NCBI GenBank assembly: GCA_019155185.1
Contig: CM032816.1
Location: 2,891,418-2,955,417, forward strand
Direction of reading: 5' to 3'
Source of the DNA: Beaufortia kweichowensis
Taxonomy: Eukaryota > Chordata > Actinopteri > Cypriniformes > Gastromyzontidae
DNA length: 64,000 nucleotides
Shown here piece after piece: positions 1 to 8,314 of this stretch. The notes beneath the pieces are model-generated. The model did no database searches. It saw nothing but the letters and a program-made list of their open reading frames with translations, and had not been told where the DNA came from. Each line of letters opens with the position of its first letter. The first letter of the stretch is position 1. A program made the translations under genes and the position numbers.

Positions 1-44
1 GCAAATACTGTCAGTGTCCAGATGAAGATGATGTTAAAAGTCAT
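1..44 (-). CDS. Ig light-chain V segment, leader exon (partial, runs off the window)
   Basis: On the minus strand an ATG at 44 opens a hydrophobic leader (MTFNIIFIWTLTVF) that runs to the window edge. It is nearly the same peptide as the leaders at 2010-2058 (MTFIIIFIWTISLF) and 5457-5508 (MTFIIIFIWTLIVLLL), which are followed by recognisable V exons, so this is the first exon of a third V segment whose V exon lies outside the window. The upstream flank at 100-240 is nearly identical to that of the V at 5508, including an octamer-like motif. Whether this V is functional cannot be judged from here. Confidence 0.7.
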   Translation of the reverse strand, partial: MTFNIIFIWTLTVF

Positions 45-159
45 TGTTGTTTGTTTAGTTTTGTGTGATGATTGAGATTGTGTTGTGTTGTCAGTCATAA
101 AGTGTTAAACTCACAACACTATAAACACTCTCAGATCACTGAAGCATGTGATCACAATG

Positions 160-190
160 CAAAGAAGTGGGCAGGATTTACAAAAGCTCG
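160..190 (-). promoter_or_regulatory. Octamer-like V promoter element
   Basis: ATGCAAAG on the plus strand near 169 (7 of 8 to the Ig octamer ATGCAAAT) lies about 125 bases upstream of the leader ATG at 44. The same context (gatcacaatgcaaa) recurs at the same distance upstream of the V leaders at 2058 (near 2168) and 5508 (near 5622). Repeated placement ahead of three V leaders supports a promoter role; the mismatch to the octamer is a caveat. Confidence 0.5.
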
Positions 191-1550
191 TGTATGAACA
201 GACTGAAAACTTAAAAAAATCTCCTGCATATAAAGTCAGTAAGACAAACAGATTATGAACATAAATGAACGTTTTGCATACAAGATTAAATATGTAGTGT
301 TTTTATTATTGTTTTTTTTTCTCAATATCTGCTAGAGAAAGAGTAGCAATTTTTTTCGGGAATGGGTTTGTGCCAAATAATAACCAAAAGGGTGCAACTG
401 CTGTAACTAAACCCACAATATAACTAAAAGACCTCCACAAAAACAAAAGAAACAAAAGACAATATACTTATTGTATACTTATTATAACATAACGTCCTCA
501 CCAAACAACAACACAACAATAAAGAGTTTACAATAACAAAATAATGTCACCCAAATCCCTACAACTACTGATATTTACAATACATTAAAGTTGTTATAAT
601 ATGTAAAATTGGGGGGATATATAGTGATTGTAAGGCTGACAGAAAAAAAAGAGAATAAAATAGGACACAATCTAAACAAAAGTCTCTCTGTTAACACCCA
701 ACCATACAGATCAACACAAGGCAAGAACAACAATCTCTCTTCCTCAGGACTGTTCCCACGTCCGCAGATCTCAAATGATGCCAGGCTTAAAGGACAAACA
801 ACCAAAATATGTCCTTAAACGTATCATAGAGAATACTTGTTCAATTCTGTTGAAATAGATGAAATAATGTAAATTACTTTACGTTGTTCATTTTTTCATT
901 TTGGTGAAATGACAGAAAGTTTCAATATTCTATCTCCCTAGTATTTGTGCAGGAATGTCCTGTATCATTATGTTTAATAGTTTTAATAGTTGTAAAAATG
1001 TTCATGTAGTAGTAAATGTAAAATTCAGCTGTTGTGATGTGAACATGGTCTCTGGAGACAGATCTGATCTATTCTGAGATCATTAGTCTCTTTATCCTGT
1101 CAATGCAAATGTGATATTAACCCCAAACTCCCAGTATCACTGTTTGATTGGTTAAATCATCTGAACTGGAACAGAGCAGTTTCACTTCTGCTGAAAGCAG
1201 TTATTAAGTTATTGAATGACATTTTTATAATACTCAAATCTTTTGAATTTAACTAATAGATTTTCTTGGCCAATTTGTTACAAACTATAAAGATTTTCTC
1301 TTTACTGTAAAACAATTTGATGATCCAGCACTCACTGCAGTCCCAATAGACATAAACAGTATGAATGTTAATCTAAACATAATAATATCTTGTAATTATC
1401 TTCATAAAAACATATGGACCTTAACATAATTTCTGTTCATTGTGTTATTTGTGTGTGTCTTTTCTGATCAGTGTTGTGTGTGATTGTGTTGATCAGCTGC
1501 ACTATGTGACATGTGTATCAGTGCAGTCACTGTGAAGTCTCACTGATGGA
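191..1550. other. Ig intergenic spacer, AT-rich
   Basis: No coding exon seen. The stretch at about 860-930 resembles 5790-5865 (shared pieces such as ttggtgaaat and aatattcta), as expected if a whole V unit with its upstream flank was duplicated. A perfect octamer ATGCAAAT sits at 1103-1110 but is about 1 kb from the leader at 44 and is not placed like the other V promoters, so its role is unclear. Confidence 0.45.
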
Positions 1551-1578
1551 GGTTTTTGTACGAGTCTTTATCACTGTG
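1551..1578 (-). other. 12-RSS of the V segment at 1579-2058
   Basis: Read on the minus strand: heptamer CACAGTG (1578-1572), 12-base spacer (1571-1560), nonamer ACAAAAACC (1559-1551). This is an essentially consensus 12-spacer recombination signal, the kind used by kappa-type V segments. It starts directly after the V exon's CDR3 end. Confidence 0.85.
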
Positions 1579-2058
1579 TGAACACACCACCATTGTGATA
1601 ACTCTGACAGTAATAATCTCCTGCATCTTCAGTCTGGACGTCACTGATGCTCAGAGTGAAATCTGTACCATAGTTTGATCCACTGCCACTAAATCTAGAT
1701 GGAGTTCCTGAATAAAGAATCTTAATGTCGTGAATCAGGAGTTTAGGAGTTTCTCCAGGTATCTGATGATGTCATCATAGGCTATTCCAACATCTGTTTG
1801 ACACTTTATTGTAGTTTTTTGTCCACGTTGAACAGTTTTAACTTTTGGTTGAGTCACTGTGACACTTCGTGATTCTACAGAAAAAAAAAAAAAATTAAAC
1901 CAGTTTAAAGCAGAAGATTAATATTTACAATTTTGAAGAATCAACAGAAAACAAACAATTGTAATCTGCAAATAATTAGAAGAAGGTGTCACTGTTTGAT
2001 CTGTCTTACCCAGAATAAAAAGTGAAATAGTCCAGATGAAGATGATGATGAAAGTCAT
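1579..2058 (-). pseudogene. Ig light-chain V segment (kappa-like), frameshifted
   Basis: Leader exon 2010-2058 starts at ATG 2058 and ends at a GTAAG donor. The V exon runs from acceptor CTGTAG at 1875 down to 1579. It opens with SVTVTQPKVKTVQRGQ and holds the first Cys (IKCQTDVG). After a shift of frame it continues PGETPKLLI, PSRFSGSGS, TDFTLSISDVQTEDAGDYYC and CQSYHNGGVF, then a 12-RSS. The framework-2 Trp (WYQQ) is missing: between CDR1 and PGETPK a few codons plus a frame are lost, so the original frame hits TGA soon after. Hence a V pseudogene, or an assembly indel in a real V. The RSS remains intact, so recombination potential would persist even though the product is broken. Confidence 0.8.
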
Positions 2059-2610
2059 TGTTGTTCTTTTGGTGTGTGTGTGATGTAGGGTGTGTTGTGT
2101 TGTCAGTGATGAAGTGTTAAACTCACAGCACTATAAACACTCTCAGATCACTGAAGCATGTGATCACAATGCAAACTCTCTCTATTTACATCATTTACAC
2201 ACTTCAGTTAAACACTGAAGATGAAATGTGAAATTGTGTGTATAACATGTTTAACTGTGTATATGTTGTAAATAATGTTGTTATTGTTTTCTGGATTGAA
2301 GGCATTGTGTGTTATGTGAATAATGTGTTTTGATATATCTGTGTTGTTATATCATCACAATATTATTATTACTGCAGTGTTCAAACTTTGATTATTTCAT
2401 GAGAGCGAATGAGAGTCAGATATGATGATTTAAACAATACCACTTTAATAACATTACAACATTTTGTTGTTTTTATTGTAAAATCAGTTTATGTTTTTGT
2501 ATTGAGACATAAATAATTATGAGATGAAATCAAATGTAATGTGTGTGATGTATGAATGTGTAAAGATGTGTTTGTGATGTGTTCATAGTGCAGTTACTGA
2601 AGCGTTCAGA
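2059..2610. other. Spacer between opposing V and J segments
   Basis: AT-rich, no ORF. It carries the octamer-like ATGCAAAC near 2168, about 110 bases upstream of the V leader at 2058. Nothing else is recognised before the J-side recombination signal. Confidence 0.4.
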
Positions 2611-2649
2611 TGTTTTTGTACAGTCGCTCTATTAGTTTGTATCACTGTG
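2611..2649 (+). other. 23-RSS of the J segment
   Basis: Plus strand: nonamer TGTTTTTGT (2611-2619), exactly 23 bases of spacer (2620-2642), then heptamer CACTGTG (2643-2649) directly abutting the J coding bases. It pairs under the 12/23 rule with the V 12-RSS at 1551-1578. Confidence 0.85.
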
Positions 2650-2687
2650 GTTGACTTTCGGCAGCGGCACCAGACTGGATGTTGGCA
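2650..2687 (+). CDS. Ig light-chain J segment
   Basis: 38 bases encoding LTFGSGTRLDVG, with the diagnostic FGxG (here FGSG) motif, preceded by a 23-RSS and followed by a perfect GTAAGT donor at 2688. The reading frame is open. It lies on the plus strand whereas every V here lies on the minus strand, so joining to the V at 1579 or 5035 would require inversion of the intervening DNA, which is known for teleost light-chain loci. A kappa-type assignment follows from the 12-RSS on V and the 23-RSS on J. Confidence 0.85.
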
Positions 2688-3950
2688 GTAAGTAAATAAT
2701 CTCATAATCATTTAAAAACAACAGATTGCTGCTTTAAAAAAATAGCGATTTGCTATGAAACAAAAGATGATAAAACATTTTAGCATATGTATGTGGTTTA
2801 ATAAATTAATTTGTGTGCTAGTGTGATTTTAACTTTTAAAACAAAATCCATTTGGATTTTTGTTTTATTTTGTGAGTGATAATTTTAATGTGTTAATTTT
2901 ACGCATGTAGCTGTATGGATTAGGTAGACTTAAAATGTGTATTTACGTTGGATTAACCTGATAACTGTCAATGGCAGAAATTAAGTATACACATGAAAAA
3001 CGAACATCTAAACTTTTTTATTTTTTCAATATTATATATTTTTTCAAATATTTTTTAAGCTTTTAAAAAATAATATTTTGTTTTTTTACTTTTTGTTTTA
3101 GGTTTATTGTTTTGAAAAATTTGTCAAAATATTTTATCTCGAGTCTTATACCTTTCCATTATTTTTTCAGTTTTTCATGATTAGATTAAAATTCAACTAT
3201 AAAACACTAAAGTGAATAGGGGGGAATAACATAGGTGTTCCTCCTGAGGAACGGTGACAGCTAACAGGTTAAAATAATTTGCTCAATTTTCAACATGCTA
3301 AAACTATTCTGATTCTGTTTAGGCTCATAATACATTTTTATTTTATTTAAATATTGTTTTTATTAACAATAATGTATTTCATAATGTATTTACAATTTAT
3401 TATAACCAAACATTTTATTAGTTAGTGTGCCATACAATTTTAATTGTACTCCGAAAACAATGGGCATCAAATATAAATGAATGTGTTTTAAAACTAATTT
3501 GTAGTTATTTATATATTTTGATATATTTTAGTTATACTGTTGAAAACTAATTTGCTTATTATAATTATTATTTTAAAACTCTTAAGGCTTTGTCACTGTA
3601 GTTGATGTCACAGGTATTTTCCATTTTTTATCTCTAATTTATTATTTAATCAAAATGGCAATGTGTCACAAAAAAGAAGTATTATGTATTCAACATGGAT
3701 AATTTAAAAAAAAAAAAACAATTAGATTAGTTTGGTGATTAAAGTGTTTGTTAAAGATTTAGAATGTGAACATTCATATTAACAAGAAAAAGTGATACTA
3801 GCTGTTTAATAAAATAAAAATTAATTTAAATAAAAATGTTCAAAACACCTAAAAGGTTTATTATTTATTATCAGAATTTTTTTACGTTTCACATGGGAGA
3901 GTGAAAATCTTCATTTCTCTGAGTTATTGTCTGTTTTGTGTGATTGTCAG
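2688..3950 (+). other. J-C intron
   Basis: About 1.26 kb of AT-rich sequence between the J donor and the C-exon acceptor (tgattgtcag ending 3950). No coding potential. The stretch near 3110-3220 (tttttcatgattagatt and following) resembles 10980-11110, so it contains a dispersed repeat. No clear enhancer motif was recognised. Confidence 0.5.
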
Positions 3951-4298
3951 GTAACACTGAGTCCTAAAGTGAGCTGTCCTGCCGCCCTCCAGTGAAGAGA
4001 TTTCCACAAAGAAACAGCAATACTGATGTGTATTATTAGTAGCCAAGCAAGGGGCTTCCCCACACGTCAGACTGGACACTGAGCTGGAAGGTGGACTAGG
4101 GATCAGCAGCGGGTCTCAGGACAGCAGTGTCCCAGGCTCCTGGAGAATTGAGCAGTTGGTCTGTACAGCTGGAGCAGCAGTCTGACTCTCTGGGAGCAGA
4201 AGTGGAGCTCAGGTGACCTCAGTGACCTGTGAGGTCACACACAAAGACCAAGAGATCCAGTCACTGGACAATTGATCTGAGATCAGTGTTCACAGTAG
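3951..4298 (+). pseudogene. Ig light-chain constant (CL) exon, multiply frameshifted
   Basis: Begins after a good acceptor (ag at 3949-3950). Pieces of a CL domain can be read in order but in different frames: LSPKVS, SEEISTKK, AILMCIIS (first domain Cys), SSGSQDSS, TSVTCEVTHKDQ (second Cys, normal VTCEVTH motif), and finally DQCSQ followed by TAG at 4296-4298, which matches the usual carboxy end carrying the Cys that pairs with the heavy chain. Several in-frame stops and single-base shifts break it, and the internal Trp region is not recognisable. It is either a pseudogene or a badly polished copy. An AATAAA at 4515-4520 sits where a poly(A) signal would be. Confidence 0.75.
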
Positions 4299-4514
4299 AT
4301 CCCTCCCTCTCCTCCGCCTTCTGTTCCTGCACTGCGTCTCTACCTCGTGTCTCACATGAAGAATAACTGTACTTCTCTCTATTCATTCTTCACTTTCAGC
4401 TCTTTCTCTCTCTCATCTGACATATGCTCTGATTTTCTCAAACAACATCACACCAGTGCATGTCTAGTTTATTCATTCACTGTAATGGAGCTTGTGTTTC
4501 ATTAAAATTTAAGA

Positions 4515-4520
4515 AATAAA
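4515..4520 (+). terminator. Candidate poly(A) signal of the CL exon
   Basis: AATAAA about 220 bases after the DQCSQ stop, in the right orientation. Confidence 0.45.
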
Positions 4521-5034
4521 AGCAATATTTCATCTTTATGTCTTTTGGCTCATTTTGTTTTTCATTTGAAAGGTCTAAGCATCAGCTCACATTGTTAAAT
4601 AAAATATCAGTGACCGAGAAGCATGAAAAGCACCTGCATAGATGGAGTCACATTATCTAACTCTAAAATTATTAAGAGATTTTAAACTATAAACTGAGTC
4701 TGATCTCAGCCCTCCATACTGATCTTATAAATATTTTCATTAAAAAAAAAATTATACTAAGTTGTCATATTCAAAAATTACAACACCAACTGCACAAAAA
4801 ATTGGGACTTTATATAGTGATCCCATGTAATTAAATTAACAATTTAATATATAATTATATAAAAAGTTTTTCTTTTAAATGTAATATTTACTAAATATAT
4901 AAATCTCTATAGCACTAATATAAAGAGACTTAATAAAGTGTCTCTCTCTTATCAGCTGCAGTATGTGTCATGTGTATCAGTGCAGTCACTGTGAAGTCTC
5001 ACTGATGGAGGTTTTGTGACTCTTTATCACTGTG

Positions 5035-5508
5035 GCAGACACACCACCACTGTGATAACTCTGACGGTAATAATCTCCTGCATCTTCCCAGTCTGGACGT
5101 CACCTGATGCTCAGAGTGAAATCTGTGGTTGATCCACTGCCACTAAAATCTAGATGGAGTTCCAGTGAAGCTGCTTGATGCATAATATATATGAGGAGTT
5201 TAGGAGCTTCTCAGGTTTCTGTAAGTACCAGTGTAAAATAATTACCACCATGCACTCTACTGCTGACTTTACAGTTTATTTGAACATGTTGTTTTTGGTT
5301 CAACTGATTTCTTGATGGACTCTGAGTAACAGTGTACTGTCCTCTACACTCTGAAAGAAACAAACAACAGGAATAAAATATAAAACAACCTCCAAACAAA
5401 TTCAATATTTCCTCAGGAGTTATAAAACAAACATTATATAATCGTTGCTACACAACCTTGAAGCAGAAGCACTATCAGTGTCCAGATAAAGATGATGATG
5501 AAAGTCAT
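5035..5508 (-). pseudogene. Ig light-chain V segment (kappa-like), degenerate
   Basis: Leader exon 5457-5508 (MTFIIIFIWTLIVLLLQ) and V exon from acceptor CTTTCAG (AG at 5352-5351) down to 5035. The V exon reads ECRGQYTVTQSPSRNQ, then INCKVSS (first Cys), then loses frame at the framework-2 stretch (HWYLQKP readable only in another frame). FTLSI-, EDAGDYY- and CQSYHSGG-like pieces are visible further on in shifted frames, with extra single bases. The heptamer CACAGTG at 5028-5034 is intact, but the spacer and nonamer are shortened (about 10 bases, then ACAAAACC), so the RSS is probably weak. Same orientation as the V at 1579, opposite to J-C, on the far side of C. Confidence 0.75.
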
Positions 5509-6106
5509 TATTGTTCTTTGGTGTGTGATGATGTAGATTATATTGTGTTGTGTTGTCAGTCATGAAGTGTTAAACTAACAGCACTATAAACACTCTCTCA
5601 GATCACTGGAAGCATGTGATCACAATGCAAAGAAGTGGGCAGGATTTACAAAAGCTCATAAAAATATCGGCCTAAACACACTAATGAACACACACTTTTG
5701 AGTTGATGAACATTACTAAATAATCTCCTGCAAAGATAAAATCAGTGAGAAAAAAGAGCTAGGGTGATATTAGACAAAAGTTAAAATAGATTAAATTAAT
5801 CACTTTTATTGTACAGTTTTTCATATTGGTGAAATTAGGGAAAAGTTTAAATATTCTACCACCCAAAATGTGTCTCTCCCTTGGATGAAGATCTGCTTTC
5901 TCTCTGAATATAAGTCTGTATCTGAATGTCAGACGTTGATTCACATGAATCTAGTGCTGCAGATCAATACTGAAAAAAAGGTCCTAGTAACAAAAACATG
6001 TTTAATAGAACATTTAATAAAACTCCTTAGTATGTTACATTTGTGTCTAACAGCTTCCATTTATCAATAAGACTTACAGCCAACTGAGGAAATGTATCAT
6101 GATGTT
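5509..6106. other. Ig V upstream flank up to the assembly gap
   Basis: Octamer-like ATGCAAAG near 5622, then sequence matching the flank of the V at 44 (gtgggcaggatttacaaaagctc). No further exon. The sequence ends in the N run. Confidence 0.5.
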
Positions 6107-6206
6107 NNNNNNNNNNNNNNNNNNNNNNNNNNNNNNNNNNNNNNNNNNNNNNNNNNNNNNNNNNNNNNNNNNNNNNNNNNNNNNNNNNNNNNNNNNNNNN
6201 NNNNNN
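6107..6206. other. Assembly gap (100 N)
   Basis: Exactly 100 N, the conventional filler for a gap of unknown length. The Ig cluster on the left and the retroelement on the right are joined only through this gap. Confidence 0.99.
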
Positions 6207-7123
6207 ATGCTTTCTTTTGCTCCTTGCTTTCTTTCCACCAATTTACGTGATGCCACATCTTCATAATCCTCACTAAGAAATGAACGAAGAAATATTTCCT
6301 TAAATTGTCTCCATCCATGCACATTTCTTTTCTCTGCTTGCCACCAGTCCTTGGCAGTACCCTTCAGCACCGATGTAAGGGCGGCTATTATCTCATAGTC
6401 GTTAAGAGGGCGTACAGCAAAATATTCCTCGCAACGTTCTATGAAAACAACAGGATCTTCGTCTTGTCCATTCCCAAAACCTGGGAAATCTAACTTGACT
6501 GGAGGATTATATGCTGAACTTGAATTTCCTGAAAGGGTTATTTGCTGACGTGGTACATCATAAGTTTGATCCTGAGATTTAGAAATGACAGCACTGGATC
6601 TGGATGATATGGGAGTAGACATGGGAGGAACCAGAACCTTCAATTTGCTTTCAATCTGCTCATCTCGTCTTTTCAGGCAGTCTATCATTGATTTACCCAG
6701 GTCTTGCACAGACACTTCTATTTTTTTCTCCACTCGTTCAAAGTCACGACTTGTGCGATACAGCAAGCGATCTTCCACCGTCTGGCATCTAGTCTGAAAT
6801 TCATTGTGTGTGACATATTGATTCAGCTTTCCAACACAATCTTTAACTTGCCTTTCTAATGTATTCACACGTTCCATCAAACTTGCAATAGCCACTGGTA
6901 TTTCATAAGATGTCTCTTCTTCCACCGGTGGCGGGGGCGGAAAATTGATATCATTGAGGTTCTCCTGTTCATGGACTTCATGATCTTCATCAGAGTCTAT
7001 GTACAAATCACTGAACGTAGTAATTAATTCTCTGAGAGGTTCTCTATGGGTGGTGAAAGTATCACCAGCGAAGTCCACCCTGGGTACGGACTCATCCTCA
7101 TCCAAAGCTTCCTGACTCGCCAT
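6207..7123 (-). CDS. Retrotransposon Gag-like protein (3' end lost in gap)
   Basis: Minus-strand ORF of about 305 readable residues starting at ATG 7123. The N-terminal part is acidic with a short proline run (FPPPPPVEEE). The middle is heptad-like (SLMERVNTLERQVKD), suggesting a coiled coil. The distal part has the retrotransposon gag pattern: PVKLDFPGFG, then DPVVFIERCEEYF, ALTSVLKGTAKDWW, and WRQFKEIFLRSFL. That W-x-F-x-F arrangement is typical of Ty3/Gypsy-type capsid domains (Retrotrans_gag family). The ORF runs into the N gap, so any zinc knuckle, protease or pol is not visible. No pol was seen elsewhere. The element reads toward the gap, with its upstream LTR-like region at 7189-8172. 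Confidence 0.8.
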
Positions 7124-7170
7124 TCTATGTTATAATGTAAAAAAAATATTAACCTGCACAAACACTTTAA

Positions 7171-7188
7171 GTCCCTCTTCGGGTGCCA
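7171..7188 (-). other. Candidate primer-binding site of the LTR element
   Basis: On the minus strand, TGGCACCCGAAGAGGGAC lies about 50 bases upstream of the gag ATG. It begins TGG, as tRNA-primed binding sites do. The matching tRNA was not determined, and no clean CA end of an LTR abuts it, so this is tentative. Confidence 0.4.
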
Positions 7189-8172
7189 CTCTATAACCGC
7201 TACTCTGACACGCAAAAGTTTAGGCTATAAATTTATTTTAGGGAGGGTTCAAAGTGTGTTCAGCTCAAAAGAAAAACAAGCAACTGGTAAAGTACAAAGC
7301 TTAAAGACACATATTATTTGACATGAGCTTAACAACAGATTCAATGTCTTACAAACAGATAATGGACAATCTCACACAACATTCCCATAAGAGAAAGGAA
7401 CAGTAATTCTTATCTGAGAGTCGTTGGTGTAAAACCATGATAGCAGAGGATGGTTCAAAGTATGTTCAGCTCAAAAGAAAAACAAGCAACTGGTAAAGTA
7501 CAAAGCTTAAAGACACATATTATTTGACATGAGCTTAACAACAGATTCAATGTCTTACAAACAGATAATGGACAATCTCACACAACATTCCCATAAGAGA
7601 AAGGAACAGTAATTCTTATCTGAGAGTCGTTGGTGTAAAACCAAAAGGTCCATAGTCCATATAGTTGTAGTCCAAAACTTGTAGGCAGAAAGAGTAATCC
7701 AACAATCCACAAAAATGAAGGCTTGAAGAAAAGTTCACACTGATCCTCAATCAAAGACGATACAAATATAGAATCCTTGTGATATGCCTTCCATAGCTGG
7801 GATTTCACAACTGGTAGATGTGAAATAGCTCCTCAATCCCATGGCCCTTATCCCCATGAGTATCAAAAACTGAAGTCTGCCTGTAGCCCTGTAAGCAGGC
7901 CTTTTCATATGGATTTAGCACATCATGCTAATCCACTGACCCGTAGGCACATGCCCTGAGGCCATTAAGTTGGGCAAACACAAAAGTTACATCAAATACC
8001 AACATGTGAGTCACCATAAGGTAGGCCATTCATCCCCTTCAGCCACACACCTCCTTCCTCTTTGTCTTTCAGGCATAATCTAACTAGCCCCCTCTAACTC
8101 GACAGCGCCCCCTTAATGGCAGGGAAGCAAAACTACAGGGAGAACATGTTAACAGTCTCTAAGACTGTTACA
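7189..8172 (-). mobile_element. Probable 5' LTR/leader region of the retroelement
   Basis: The outer edge is set by homology: from about 8172 rightwards the sequence matches the NLR intron at about 18692 onward, while to the left it does not. Read on the minus strand the region starts TGTAACAGTC, in keeping with a TG start. It contains no gene and carries an internal 192-bp direct duplication (7246-7437 and 7452-7643). Only one LTR copy is visible because the other end is beyond the gap, so LTR identity is inferred. Confidence 0.5.
7246..7643. repeat. 192-bp near-identical direct repeat, two copies
   Basis: Copies at 7246-7437 and 7452-7643 (period 206) start ggttcaaag and end gtgtaaaacca, and differ at about one base (aaagtgtg versus aaagtatg). 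They are separated by 14 bases. The near-identity implies a recent duplication inside the LTR-like region. Confidence 0.9.
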
Positions 8173-8314
8173 ACTGTATGAGTGTAAAAGTCAACTTTTA
8201 CTCATCTGACTAAACTGATGTGATGTTTTACATGTTGGTGTTGATGATTTGCTCTTTATATCTGTGTGTTAATGTTTAAATTAACACACTGTTATCTTAT
8301 TATTTCTCTCTCAG

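Noticed and set aside
1103..1110. Perfect Ig octamer ATGCAAAT
   Set aside because: About 1 kb from the nearest V leader and not at the spacing of the other three octamer-like motifs; probably chance in AT-rich DNA.
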